DNA of 36,349 nt from Planctomycetaceae bacterium (GCA_021294835.1 JAJTDF010000028.1:1-36349); one strand, 5' to 3'. Shown: positions 8,753 through 15,755, numbered from the stretch's first letter. Numbers and translations: made by a program. The notes: a model not told the origin generated them from the sequence alone.

Positions 8753-10303
8753 ATGGCCAAAGCAAGGCACATTTTCGTGTGTAAAGCGTGCGGCGCGGTG
8801 CAGACACGCTGGATGGGCAAGTGCCCGGACTGCAACACGTGGGAATCGCTGGAGCAGCAGACCGTCGAGCGGGCCAAAGTGGACCCGCGGAACGCGGCGG
8901 CAAGCCAATGGGCGGCGGCAGCGGCGCAGAGCGCCGAGGCCGACGGGGGCGATGGGCCGGATGGCGATGGAGCGGGCGCAGGGGGCGGAATCGGGGCGGG
9001 CGTGACGGCCGGGCTGGAGGCGCTGGGGTCGGGCCGGACGCCGGCGAGGCCGATCGCCGAGGTGGGGACGGCGGGGCCGCCGGTGCGGATCATGACGGGG
9101 ATCGGGGAACTGGACCGGGTGCTGGGCGGGGGCGTGGTGCCGGGGTCGGCGGTGCTGCTGGGGGGTGATCCGGGGATCGGCAAGTCCACTTTGCTGCTGC
9201 AGGCGGCTGGCAGTCTTGCGAGGGGCGGGGTGCGGACGCTGTATGTCTCGAGCGAGGAGTCGGCGGAGCAGGTGAAGCTGCGGTTCGCGCGGTTGGTGAG
9301 CCGGGCGGACGGGACGCGGGCGTCGACGCTGCCGGAGTTGTTTGTGCTGGCGGACACGTCGCTTGGGCGGATCGCCGAGCAGGCGGCCAAGGTGCTGGGT
9401 GAGGTGCCGACGGAGCGGCGGCTGCTGGTGATTGACTCGATCCAGATGGTGTACAAGGCGGATCTGGATGCGTTTCCGGGATCAATGACGCAGCTGCGGC
9501 GGTGCTGCGCTGAACTGGTGTACATGGCCAAGGCGACGGGGACGGCAGTGATATTGGTGGGGCACGTGACCAAGGACGGGATGCTGGCGGGGCCGAGGCT
9601 GCTGGAGCACCTGGTGGACACGGTGCTGTACTTTGAGGGTGACCGGTACCACGCGCACCGCGTGGTTCGGGCGATCAAGAACCGCTTCGGCTCGACGCTG
9701 GAACTGGGGCTGTTTGAGATGACCGGGTCGGGGCTGCGGGAGTCGCCGGACGGCACGCCGGTGGCCGGGCTGGAGGCGGGGAGCAAGCCCAGGCCGGGGA
9801 CGGTGATCACCCCGGTGCTGACAGGGACGCGGTGCCTGCTGGTGGAGTTGCAGGCGTTGACGGCGACGGGCTTCCCCGGAGCGGTGAAGCGAAAGGCCAG
9901 CGGGGTGGACGGGAGCCGGCTGGCGATGCTGATCGCGGTGCTGGAGCAGCACGGGGGGCTGCGGCTGGCGGATCGCGACATCTTCACATCGGCGGTGGGC
10001 GGGGTGAAGGTGGCGGAACCGGCGGCCGACTTGGGGCTGCTGCTGGCGGTGGCGGGGGCGCACCTGAAGAAGAGCCTGGCGCCGGGGATGGCGGCGGTGG
10101 GCGAGGTGGGGCTGGGCGGAGAGGTTCGGGCGGTGGCGAGTCTGGCGCAGCGGGCGACCGAGGCCAAGCGGCTGGGATGCAAGGGGCTGGTGGTGCCCCG
10201 GATCAGCGGGCGGGGCGGCGGGGCGGCCCAGATGGGGATGCCGGCGGGGCTGGAGGTGGTGCCGGTGGGGACGGTGCAGGAAGCCATGGCGCTGCTGGGC
10301 TGA
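8753..10303 (+). CDS. radA: DNA repair protein RadA (Sms)
   Basis: A 516-residue RecA-like ATPase that processes recombination intermediates and drives branch migration. ATG 8753 gives the classical N-terminus with a C4 zinc finger (Cys10, Cys13, Cys24, Cys27; CKAC...CPDC). An Ala/Gly-rich linker (about 50-110) is longer than usual. Walker A GGDPGIGKST is at about residues 137-146, the SSEES motif follows, Walker B LLVIDSIQ is near 224, and the RadA-specific KNRFGS is near 309. A C-terminal Lon-protease-like domain (about 350-516) completes it. An in-frame ATG at 8642 overlaps purA and precedes only low-complexity residues. It follows purA closely, and no convincing terminator is seen in the 243 nt before the next gene. 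Confidence 0.96.
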   Translation: MAKARHIFVCKACGAVQTRWMGKCPDCNTWESLEQQTVERAKVDPRNAAASQWAAAAAQSAEADGGDGPDGDGAGAGGGIGAGVTAGLEALGSGRTPARPIAEVGTAGPPVRIMTGIGELDRVLGGGVVPGSAVLLGGDPGIGKSTLLLQAAGSLARGGVRTLYVSSEESAEQVKLRFARLVSRADGTRASTLPELFVLADTSLGRIAEQAAKVLGEVPTERRLLVIDSIQMVYKADLDAFPGSMTQLRRCCAELVYMAKATGTAVILVGHVTKDGMLAGPRLLEHLVDTVLYFEGDRYHAHRVVRAIKNRFGSTLELGLFEMTGSGLRESPDGTPVAGLEAGSKPRPGTVITPVLTGTRCLLVELQALTATGFPGAVKRKASGVDGSRLAMLIAVLEQHGGLRLADRDIFTSAVGGVKVAEPAADLGLLLAVAGAHLKKSLAPGMAAVGEVGLGGEVRAVASLAQRATEAKRLGCKGLVVPRISGRGGGAAQMGMPAGLEVVPVGTVQEAMALLG

Positions 10304-10546
10304 CAGTGCCCGAACGGGGGACGGGCGTGCCGACGGGCGGATGGTGGGCGGGCTGCGAGCGGAGCGGCGAGCGATCGGGCATCCTGACGTGCAGAAACCC
10401 GCGAGAAGGGGGGGCGGCGGATCGCTATCCTCGGCCCTCGCCGGCGGGCCAAACCTGGCTGCGACGCAGCGAGAACATCCCTTACCCACCATCGTCGCCC
10501 CCGGCTGTTTCCGGGGAGGGCGGACAAGCGAATCGGAGCGGAAGAC

Positions 10547-11482
10547 ATGAACATCGGCGCCATTGGCATTGACTCGGGGCATCTGGAAGCGTTCACGAAG
10601 CTGATCAACGCGCGGAACAAGGCGGGGACCACGCGGTGCCGCGTGAGCCACTTCTGGAGCGACGGGAGCAACGACTGGGTGCAGACCAAGAACGACAAGG
10701 TTCGTCTGGAGCACTGCGCCAAGTGGAAGGCGGGGGCGATTGAGCACGGGGCGGTGGAGGCGAAGAGCCTGGAGGAGATGCTCAAGGCGTGCGACGGGTT
10801 CATGGTGCTGAACGTGTCGGGCGGGAAGCACTCCAAGTTCGCTGAGAAGTGCCTGAAAACCAAGAAGCCGACGTACGTGGACAAGCCGCTGACGACGAAG
10901 TTTGCGGAGGCGAAGAAGCTGCTGGCGCTGTCGCGGAAGCTCAAGGCCCCCTGCTACTCGGCCTCGTCGCTGCGGTTCATCGCGGCGTTTGATGGGATCG
11001 ACTTTGCCAAGCTGGGCAAGGTGGTGGCGGTGGACGCGTACGGGCCGGGCGAGTTGCTCAAGGCGGACCCGCACCTGTGGCACTACGGGTGCCATGCGAT
11101 CGAGATGGTGGACTCGATCTTCGCGCGGAGCGGGCAGGGCGCGGGCGTGAAGAAGGTCTCGGCGGTGGAGATGGCCGACCGGCACCTCTTGGACCTGGAG
11201 TACCGCGACGGGCGGTATGTGTCGATCCGGCTGGAGCGGAAGGGGTCGTGGGAGTTCGGCGGGATCATCCACGGCGAGAAGGGCGCCGCCTCGTTCCGCG
11301 AGACGTTCGGCGACGGCGCGTCGATCTACGACCGGCTGATCGGCGGGATGGTGAGCTTCTTTGAGGGCAAGGGCCAGCCGGTGCCGCTGCGGGACATCGT
11401 GGAGACGGTGGCGGTGATGGACGCGGGCAACGCGTCGATCAAGAAGAAGGGCGCGTGGGTGAACGTGCCGGCGGTGAAGTGA
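10547..11482 (+). CDS. Gfo/Idh/MocA-like oxidoreductase, cytosolic
   Basis: A 311-residue protein resembling Gfo/Idh/MocA dehydrogenases. It has an N-terminal Rossmann-type region (NIGAIGIDSGH, then GFMVLNVSGGKHSKFAEKCL), a YVDKPLTT segment at the position of the family's EKP motif, and a C-terminal alpha/beta region with HLWHYGCHAIEMVDSIF. The His in that last segment sits where the catalytic His often lies. The glycine-rich dinucleotide loop is atypical (no clear GxGxxG) and the EKP Glu is Asp, so activity is plausible but not assured. ATG 10547 has GGAG about eight bases upstream. There is no signal peptide, unlike the second family member at 18649-19827. It ends 63 nt before a strong terminator. 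Substrate unknown. Confidence 0.8.
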   Translation: MNIGAIGIDSGHLEAFTKLINARNKAGTTRCRVSHFWSDGSNDWVQTKNDKVRLEHCAKWKAGAIEHGAVEAKSLEEMLKACDGFMVLNVSGGKHSKFAEKCLKTKKPTYVDKPLTTKFAEAKKLLALSRKLKAPCYSASSLRFIAAFDGIDFAKLGKVVAVDAYGPGELLKADPHLWHYGCHAIEMVDSIFARSGQGAGVKKVSAVEMADRHLLDLEYRDGRYVSIRLERKGSWEFGGIIHGEKGAASFRETFGDGASIYDRLIGGMVSFFEGKGQPVPLRDIVETVAVMDAGNASIKKKGAWVNVPAVK

Positions 11483-11545
11483 CCGGGCGGTGGGCCAAGT
11501 GGCACACCTGAGAGCACTTGCACAACTCAACAGCAACTGACCACG

Positions 11546-11578
11546 CCGGCCGCCCCGATGGGCGGCCGGTTGTGCTTT
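11546..11578 (+). terminator. Intrinsic terminator after the oxidoreductase gene
   Basis: A perfect 10-bp GC stem (11546-11555 with 11560-11569) encloses a CGAT loop and is followed by TTGTGCTTT. It lies 63 nt downstream of the stop at 11482. The T-run is short and broken, but the stem is very stable. The stem also reads as a hairpin on the other strand, with no T-run there. Confidence 0.75.
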
Positions 11579-11672
11579 GGGCGTGCGGTCGGGACGCGGG
11601 CGGAGGGGTGATCCCTGATCAGGGGACATGACGCGAGCCGGTGCTGCACAGCGGACGGGAAGCGGACGACCG

Positions 11673-12986
11673 TCAGCTATGATCTGCCGCAAAGTGCACG
11701 GATTGCAGCGGGCTCACCGCTGCGGATGACAACCAGCGAGAACAGACATGAGCATGTATCGTCGGACGGTGTGGGCGGCGGCGGGCCTGGGGCTGATGGT
11801 GGCCGGCTGCACCATTTCGGGATGCAGCAGCTCGGCGGCTGTGGAGACACGGAGTACGACCGTGGGGCAGGAGCTGCAGGACCTGGACAGTGCCCGGAAC
11901 AAGGGCCTGCTGACGGAGGAGGAGTACAACCGCAAGCGTGCGGAAATCCTCAAGCGGAAGTAAGGCCTGCGGGCGGGGGAAGGACCCATGACCATGAAAA
12001 CGACTTTGCTGATGTGCGTGATGGGATGCGCTCTGGCGTGCGGCGGGTGCGCTTCCAAGCCGGCTGCGGAGGTTTCGTCCAAGGAACTGGCGGCGGCCCG
12101 TGCGGCGCACGCTGAGCTGAAGCCCGGAGCTTCGCGGCAAGCGGTCCTGGACTCGTTCAAGGCCGGGAACCTGGTGAAGCTGGGGAACTCGAGCATGGCC
12201 GGGGCGGCCATCGAGGAGTGGAAGTACGAGGCGTTCCACGACGAGAAGGAACGCAAGAACCTGTTCGTGACGTTCTTGTACTTCTGCAACGACCGGTTTG
12301 TTGACAGCAGCGACCAGCGGATCGACTTCCGCAACAACGAGGCGTTGGTCGCCAAGTGGATCGGCAAGCCGAGCAAGTGATTGGCGGGCGGGGCGGGGTG
12401 TGCGACGCAGCGGCGCGGCTGAGGGGTGGTGGTGACGTGCGCACAACGCGCCGGAGCGGAGGGCCACCGTGCCTGTGGGCGGTGGCTGCGGAGACAGGTT
12501 GGGGGTCTGCGGCCGCTGTACCGACGGGGACGGACCTGCGAGTGTGGCCATGCCAGGCGGGGCGAGGAGGTGCGCGGGCAGCGAGGATGGGCCGCGGCGG
12601 CGGTGGAGTGGCGGAGCGGGCGACAGCGGGACGGTGCGGTGCTGGGAGAGAACTGGTGCCGGGGCGAGGGGAACGGGCGACGCAGCGTGGGCGGGCCTCT
12701 CCGGGGATGCGGGCGGAGGGGTGTTGGCTGCCGGGGCGGGTGCAGGGGCAGTTGCTGGGGCGGCGGCGGCGGATGGGCGGCACTGGGCAACAGGTGCGGC
12801 GAACTGCGCGATGTTGTGGTGGAGGGCGGGCAGATCTTTGAGCGTCTTGACGATGGCGGAGGCAGCGCGGCAAGCGAGGGCCGGCGACTCGGTCTGGCGT
12901 GCGACGACGGTGAAGGTGGCGAGGGCGACCCGCAGGGCGGCGAGGGCCTCGGCTTGGAGATCGTCGTGAGGCGAGACGGGGGACAT
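11673..12986 (-). CDS. Protein with conserved 65-residue head, module copy 1 (3' end uncertain)
   Basis: ATG 12986 has GGAG seven bases upstream. The first 65 residues (12792-12986) match the head of the gene at 14086-14514 at 54 of 65 positions, including the fully shared block ARQTESPALACRAASAIVKT and the following LKDLPAL. That conservation on this strand and in this frame makes the head a real coding region. It looks like two or three amphipathic helices; I know no family for it. Beyond it the frame becomes a Pro/Ala-rich low-complexity stretch of about 100 residues, then runs antisense through both lipoprotein genes to a stop at 11673 (437 residues in all). All three minus frames are open here because of the GC content, so the natural end may be much earlier. 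The divergent DUF1963 gene starts at 13383. Confidence 0.5.
   Translation of the reverse strand: MSPVSPHDDLQAEALAALRVALATFTVVARQTESPALACRAASAIVKTLKDLPALHHNIAQFAAPVAQCRPSAAAAPATAPAPAPAANTPPPASPERPAHAASPVPLAPAPVLSQHRTVPLSPAPPLHRRRGPSSLPAHLLAPPGMATLAGPSPSVQRPQTPNLSPQPPPTGTVALRSGALCARHHHPSAAPLRRTPRPARQSLARLADPLGDQRLVVAEVDPLVAAVNKPVVAEVQERHEQVLAFLLVVERLVLPLLDGRPGHARVPQLHQVPGLERVQDRLPRSSGLQLSVRRTGRRQFLGRNLRSRLGSAPAARQSASHHAHQQSRFHGHGSFPRPQALLPLEDFRTLAVVLLLRQQALVPGTVQVLQLLPHGRTPCLHSRRAAASRNGAAGHHQPQARRRPHRPTIHAHVCSRWLSSAAVSPLQSVHFAADHS
11748..11963 (+). CDS. Small lipoprotein with SHOCT-like C-terminus
   Basis: A 71-residue predicted lipoprotein. A short basic N-terminus (MSMYRR) and hydrophobic core lead to lipobox VAGC with Cys21 as the lipidated residue. 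The mature part is Ser/Thr-rich, then forms a compact helical hairpin, QELQDLDSARNKGLLTEEEYNRK, ending EILKRK. The pattern 'L..L..a...GllTeeEy...K..iL' is that of SHOCT (short C-terminal) domains, usually appended to other proteins and thought to mediate oligomerisation or binding. Here the domain is nearly the whole mature protein. It is followed 24 nt later by another small lipoprotein gene on the same strand. A long minus-strand frame runs antisense to it. Confidence 0.75.
   Translation: MSMYRRTVWAAAGLGLMVAGCTISGCSSSAAVETRSTTVGQELQDLDSARNKGLLTEEEYNRKRAEILKRK
11988..12380 (+). CDS. Small lipoprotein, possibly BamE/SmpA-fold
   Basis: A 130-residue predicted lipoprotein. ATG 11988 follows a purine-rich GGGGGAAGG. 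A hydrophobic signal ends in a cysteine-rich ACGGC, with Cys21 the likely lipid site; the lipobox is atypical because Cys occupies -3, and Cys14 or Cys18 are alternatives. The mature region has ELKPGASRQAVLDSF, a charged middle with IEEWKYEAF, then FVTFLYFCNDRFVDSSD. The order 'helix with G-s-r-e-x-V, then W-x-Y strand, then F-x-d-g/n-x-v strand' is reminiscent of the BamE/SmpA outer-membrane assembly fold. That is a structural guess rather than a family match. It is probably cotranscribed with the SHOCT-like lipoprotein upstream. Confidence 0.75.
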   Translation: MTMKTTLLMCVMGCALACGGCASKPAAEVSSKELAAARAAHAELKPGASRQAVLDSFKAGNLVKLGNSSMAGAAIEEWKYEAFHDEKERKNLFVTFLYFCNDRFVDSSDQRIDFRNNEALVAKWIGKPSK

Positions 12987-13049
12987 GTGGGGACTCCAGA
13001 GGGTGCTGCAGAATGGATGGGCGGACGACCCGGACTGGTGAACGGACAC

Positions 13050-13060
13050 AGAGCGGCTCT
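13050..13060. promoter_or_regulatory. Palindrome AGAGCGGCTCT, copy 1
   Basis: An 11-bp inverted repeat (AGAGC, one base, GCTCT) that begins 64 bp upstream of the minus-strand ATG at 12986. The same 11 bp occurs at exactly the same distance upstream of the paralogous start at 14514, inside a longer partly conserved block. The position fits an operator or a leader hairpin for the minus-strand gene; which of these is unknown. Confidence 0.45.
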
Positions 13061-13157
13061 ACCCCTGGCGGACACTGCGGTTTCGTGCGCGCCCGTGCGG
13101 GGGCTGGAACGCGATTTGGCGTTGTGTTTGCAGGGAGAATCGTCGCGTTGAATGCAC

Positions 13158-13191
13158 TGCGGATTGCGCGTTTGGTGTGAGCGCGTTCGTG
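13158..13191. repeat. 34-bp block identical to 14689-14722
   Basis: These 34 bp are identical between the two divergent intergenic regions, although flanking sequence has diverged. The block lies 172 bp upstream of the minus-strand ATG here and 175 bp upstream in copy 2. It is part of the duplicated module, and its perfect preservation suggests a promoter, operator or transcribed leader element. No coding frame explains it. Confidence 0.7.
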
Positions 13192-13243
13192 CGCGCTGAG
13201 CACGGGGAGACCGGGCACTGCAGGTTGAGGCTGGGCCGGCGGA

Positions 13244-13304
13244 ACCCCCCGCCCCGCTTCCACCCCCCACCCACCCACCACCACCACCGGCGGCGGCGGC
13301 GGCG
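13244..13304. repeat. C-rich tract followed by CGG triplet run
   Basis: The plus strand shows runs of C (CCCCCC, CCCC, CCCCCC, CCC, CCC) interspersed with A, T or G, then ACC repeats and a run of about six CGG triplets. The minus strand therefore has many closely spaced G-runs, the pattern of a potential G-quadruplex. It lies between the divergent genes of module copy 1, and nothing like it is present in the equivalent gap of copy 2. Confidence 0.7.
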
Positions 13305-13382
13305 CGGCTGCGGACGGGCGCGATACCCTCCGCGCGGAGTCGGGGGTTGCTTTGTCAAGGGATCCGCGAACAGGAGTGCGGG

Positions 13383-14282
13383 ATGGCTATTGACGATGTC
13401 GCCGGGATGCGGACACGGATCAGGGCTTTGGGGCTCGGCGAGCACGAGGTGGCGATCCTGCGGCTGGTTCGGCCGAGTGTGCGGCTTCGCCCGAGGCTGG
13501 TTGACCCGAGCGAACTGAAGCCGGGCGACTCGCGGTTTGGCGGCGATCCGCACATGCCGCCGGAGATGGAGTGGCCGACGTGGGACGGTGTGCCACTGGC
13601 GCACCTGGCAACGGTGCGACTGTCAGAGGCCAGCAGGCACGACAGCACGGGCTTGCTGCCCAAGCGGGGGCTGCTGTACTTCTGGTATGACCTGATGGAG
13701 ATGCGGTGGGGATTCGACCCGGACGATGCGGGAAGTTTCAGGGTGGACTACGTGGCGGATGAGGGCGCGGCAACGGAACTGCGGACGGTGCCCAGGGTGA
13801 CGCCGGGCGAGAGCGGCGACGAGTTGGCGGTTGATTGGGAAGCGCCGCCTGCGTGCCGGCTGCGGTTTCACCCATCGCTGACGCTGCCGGATGCGGCATG
13901 GCTGGCGGAGTTTGCACCCGAGCACGCCGAACTGGGCGAACTGGACGAGTACAACGAGTTGCTGGCGGAGTGCATGGATGCGTCGCAGCACCACATGCTG
14001 GGGCACCCGGCGGCGAAGCAGAACCCGATGGAGCCGGAGTGCCAGATGGTGACCCACGGCCTGTACTGCGGCGACGCGAGCGGGTTCAGCGATCCGCGGG
14101 CGGAGGAACTGGAAGGCGGCATCGCGGACTGGCGGCTGCTGCTGCAGATTGACACTGACGAGGAAGCAGACGGCCCGGGCTGGATGTGGGGCGACATGGG
14201 CAGTTTGTACTTCTGGATGCCGGAGCAGGCCCTGCGGGAGCGGGACTTCTCCAAGGCGTGGATGGTGCTGCAGTGCAGTTGA
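13383..14282 (+). CDS. DUF1963/YwqG-like protein
   Basis: A 299-residue soluble protein of the DUF1963 family (Bacillus YwqG relatives), function unknown. Family landmarks are SRFGGDPHMPPEMEWP at about residues 50-65, PLAHLATVRLSE, LLPKRGLLYFWYD, HHMLGHPAAKQNPM, and the C-terminal LLLQIDTD, GDMGSLYFWMP and AWMVLQCS. ATG 13383 has GGAG six bases upstream; a longer frame to 13347 lacks support. The gene is divergent from the conserved minus-strand gene at 12986. Its 3' end overlaps, tail to tail and antisense by 197 nt, the frame of the second copy (14086-14514). The first ~24 codons recur as a relic at 14870-14941, showing that this gene belonged to a duplicated divergent pair. Confidence 0.88.
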   Translation: MAIDDVAGMRTRIRALGLGEHEVAILRLVRPSVRLRPRLVDPSELKPGDSRFGGDPHMPPEMEWPTWDGVPLAHLATVRLSEASRHDSTGLLPKRGLLYFWYDLMEMRWGFDPDDAGSFRVDYVADEGAATELRTVPRVTPGESGDELAVDWEAPPACRLRFHPSLTLPDAAWLAEFAPEHAELGELDEYNELLAECMDASQHHMLGHPAAKQNPMEPECQMVTHGLYCGDASGFSDPRAEELEGGIADWRLLLQIDTDEEADGPGWMWGDMGSLYFWMPEQALRERDFSKAWMVLQCS

Positions 14283-14514
14283 GCGATCGCTGAGCGCCGG
14301 GGCCGGCGGGGCCGGAGGAAGGTGCAGCGAATTGGGCGATGTTGTGCTGGAGAGCGGGCAGGTCTTTGAGGGTCTTGACGATGGCGGACGCAGCGCGGCA
14401 GGCGAGGGCCGGCGACTCAGTCTGCCGGGCGACGGCCGTGAAGGCGGCCATGGCGACCCGGAGGACGGCGAGGGTTTCGGCCAGGAAGTCGTCAGCGAGC
14501 GAGACGGGGGCCAT
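14086..14514 (-). CDS. Protein with conserved 65-residue head, module copy 2
   Basis: A 142-residue frame whose first 65 residues (14320-14514) match those of the minus-strand gene at 12986: same start context and 54 of 65 residues identical, including the unbroken shared run from VARQTESPALACR through the LKDLPAL segment. After residue 65 the two proteins share no similarity; here a Ser/Pro-rich tail follows, and the last 197 nt lie antisense to the end of the DUF1963 gene. The Shine-Dalgarno before ATG 14514 is weak. The head is predicted helical, with no signal peptide or metal-binding motif. Upstream lie the 11-bp palindrome and the 34-bp identical block. The function is unknown and the C-terminal boundary is not certain. 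Confidence 0.55.
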   Translation of the reverse strand: MAPVSLADDFLAETLAVLRVAMAAFTAVARQTESPALACRAASAIVKTLKDLPALQHNIAQFAAPSSGPAGPGAQRSLNCTAAPSTPWRSPAPAGPAPASRSTNCPCRPTSSPGRLLPRQCQSAAAAASPRCRLPVPPPADR

Positions 14515-14577
14515 GGTGGACTCGTGTGGGCTTGCGTGATGCGCACGGCGGGACGGCCCGGACCGACGGGCAAGAAC

Positions 14578-14588
14578 AGAGCGGCTCT
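14578..14588. promoter_or_regulatory. Palindrome AGAGCGGCTCT, copy 2
   Basis: The same 11-bp inverted repeat as at 13050-13060, beginning 64 bp upstream of the minus-strand ATG at 14514, identical in sequence and distance. Flanking bases are only partly conserved, so the palindrome stands out as the preserved core. Confidence 0.45.
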
Positions 14589-14688
14589 ACCCATGCAGGA
14601 CACTGCGGCCCCGTGTGCGCGCCGGAACGCGAACCATGGAGCGATCTGGCATTGTGATTTCAGGGCAGACCCGTCGATCCTCACCAAG

Positions 14689-14722
14689 TGCGGATTGCGC
14701 GTTTGGTGTGAGCGCGTTCGTG
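14689..14722. repeat. 34-bp block identical to 13158-13191
   Basis: Second copy of the perfectly conserved 34-bp block in the duplicated divergent module, at almost the same distance (175 bp) from its minus-strand start codon as copy 1 (172 bp). Sequence on both sides diverges. Confidence 0.7.
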
Positions 14723-14869
14723 GTCGCGGACCGCGGAGGATGACCGGCATTGGACGCCGAAGCGGAGCCGGCGTTGACTCTGGATCAACGTGCAGCGGTA
14801 GCGAGTCGCGGTCTGCTCCGGCCGGGAACCGGGGCTCAACTTGCGGGTGTGCAGCAGCAAGAGTGCGGG

Positions 14870-14941
14870 ATGGCCATGGACGAGGTTGCCGCGATGTGGA
14901 CCAGGGCTGTGGGCCTTGGCAAGCTGGAAACGGCGATGTGA
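14870..14941 (+). pseudogene. Truncated relic of a DUF1963-like gene
   Basis: ATG 14870 opens a 23-codon frame ending at TGA 14939-14941. Its peptide MAMDEVAAMWTRAVGLGKLETAM aligns with the N-terminus of the DUF1963 protein (MAIDDVAGMRTRIRALGLGEHEVAI), with a two-codon deletion. The GAGTGCGGG preceding the ATG is also shared. Nothing resembling the remaining ~275 residues follows; the next gene's stop is at 15004. This is what remains of the plus-strand partner in module copy 2. A functional 23-residue peptide cannot be excluded but is less likely. Confidence 0.7.
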
Positions 14942-15003
14942 GCGCGTTGGGGATCGGTGTCGCAGCGGCAGTCGCAACGGCACAGCGAGGCAGCTGAAGC
15001 CGC

Positions 15004-15648
15004 TCATCGGGCTGGCTCACGCCGCCCATCGACCTCTGAGGTACGGAAGCCAGCCACCGGAAGGGCATCAATCCAAGCGAGCAGATCGGCAGCGGAGCGC
15101 TGGCCCCGGAGGACGGCGACGACCTTGCCATCGCGGAGGGCGTAGGTCATGGGGATGCCCCGCGACCCGAGGTGCTTGTCGGCCAACTGCGGGGCGCGAT
15201 CGACCTCGATGTGGGTGGGCAGGAAGCGGGCGTCAGCGAGGCGGGCGAGGACGGCGGGGTTGTTCAGGGCGTCGCGCTTGTATTGCTGGCAGGGGGCGCA
15301 GCGGTCGGCGGTGGCGAAGGCGATGACCAGACGGGTGCTGCCGGCGGCGGTGATGGCGGCATCGAGCGGCGGGGCCTGGGCGATCAGGGGCGGGAGGGAG
15401 ATGGTCTCGCGGGCGACGATGAAGCCGGTGGAGGGGTCGTACTCGTGGGCGACGGTGAGGCGGTCCATCCAGGCGCGGATGGCCGGGGGCGGGGTGGCTT
15501 GGGCGGCGGCGGATTGGGGAGGGGTGGCCGGAGATGGGGCCGGCGAGGACGAGGCGGAGGGTGCCTGAGATGAGGATGCGCAGCCGGAGGCGAGGATCGC
15601 GGCAGCGAGGAGGACGGGGGTGAGGCACTGAGTGTTGCGGCGGATCAT
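15004..15648 (-). CDS. Thioredoxin-fold lipoprotein
   Basis: A 214-residue predicted lipoprotein. The N-terminus MIRRNTQ plus a hydrophobic stretch ends in lipobox ASGC (Cys23), followed by a Ser/Pro/Ala-rich linker to about residue 55. The C-terminal half is a thioredoxin-like domain: LVIAFATADRCAPCQQYK with redox pair Cys117/Cys120 (CAPC), a cis-Pro region SRGIPMTYALRDGK, and final helix SAADLLAWIDAL. It probably acts in disulfide exchange or thiol protection outside the cytoplasm. ATG 15648 gives a normal signal peptide; an in-frame start at 15687 would add 13 residues, and neither has a good Shine-Dalgarno. It is divergent from the Fur-family/katG pair, so a shared role in redox stress is plausible but inferred. 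Confidence 0.85.
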   Translation of the reverse strand: MIRRNTQCLTPVLLAAAILASGCASSSQAPSASSSPAPSPATPPQSAAAQATPPPAIRAWMDRLTVAHEYDPSTGFIVARETISLPPLIAQAPPLDAAITAAGSTRLVIAFATADRCAPCQQYKRDALNNPAVLARLADARFLPTHIEVDRAPQLADKHLGSRGIPMTYALRDGKVVAVLRGQRSAADLLAWIDALPVAGFRTSEVDGRREPAR

Positions 15649-15755
15649 GGCGGGGAAGGTACGCGGGGCGTGGCGGGCTGGCGGCACACCCGGATGCGGG
15701 GATGCGGAGCTGGCTGAGAGCTCGAGTGGCGTGTAACCATGATGGCCTCAAGTTT

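Larger units (their letters stand above)
12987..13382. promoter_or_regulatory. Divergent intergenic region of module copy 1
   Basis: This 396-bp gap lies between the minus-strand gene (start 12986) and the DUF1963 gene (start 13383). It holds the 11-bp palindrome at 13050-13060, a 34-bp block at 13158-13191 identical to 14689-14722, and a C-rich/CGG simple-sequence tract at 13244-13304. The plus-strand gene has GGAG six bases before its ATG. No sigma-70 promoter could be assigned with confidence. The blocks shared with module copy 2 suggest conserved control of the minus-strand gene. Confidence 0.5.
14515..14869. promoter_or_regulatory. Divergent intergenic region of module copy 2
   Basis: This 355-bp gap corresponds to 12987-13382 in module copy 1. 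It shares the palindrome (14578-14588), the adjacent partly conserved stretch, and the 34-bp identical block (14689-14722), but lacks the C-rich/CGG tract. On the plus-strand side it leads only into the truncated DUF1963 relic. No coding region on either strand could be supported. Confidence 0.45.

Noticed and set aside
9482..11692. Minus-strand open frame of 736 codons antisense to radA and the oxidoreductase gene
   Set aside because: It is an Arg/His/Pro-rich antisense shadow with no ribosome binding site or recognisable motif.
12356..13151. Plus-strand frames (161-241 codons) in the gap after the second lipoprotein
   Set aside because: Gly/Arg-rich low-complexity translations opposite the conserved minus-strand head. 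No homology to the equivalent part of module copy 2 in these frames.
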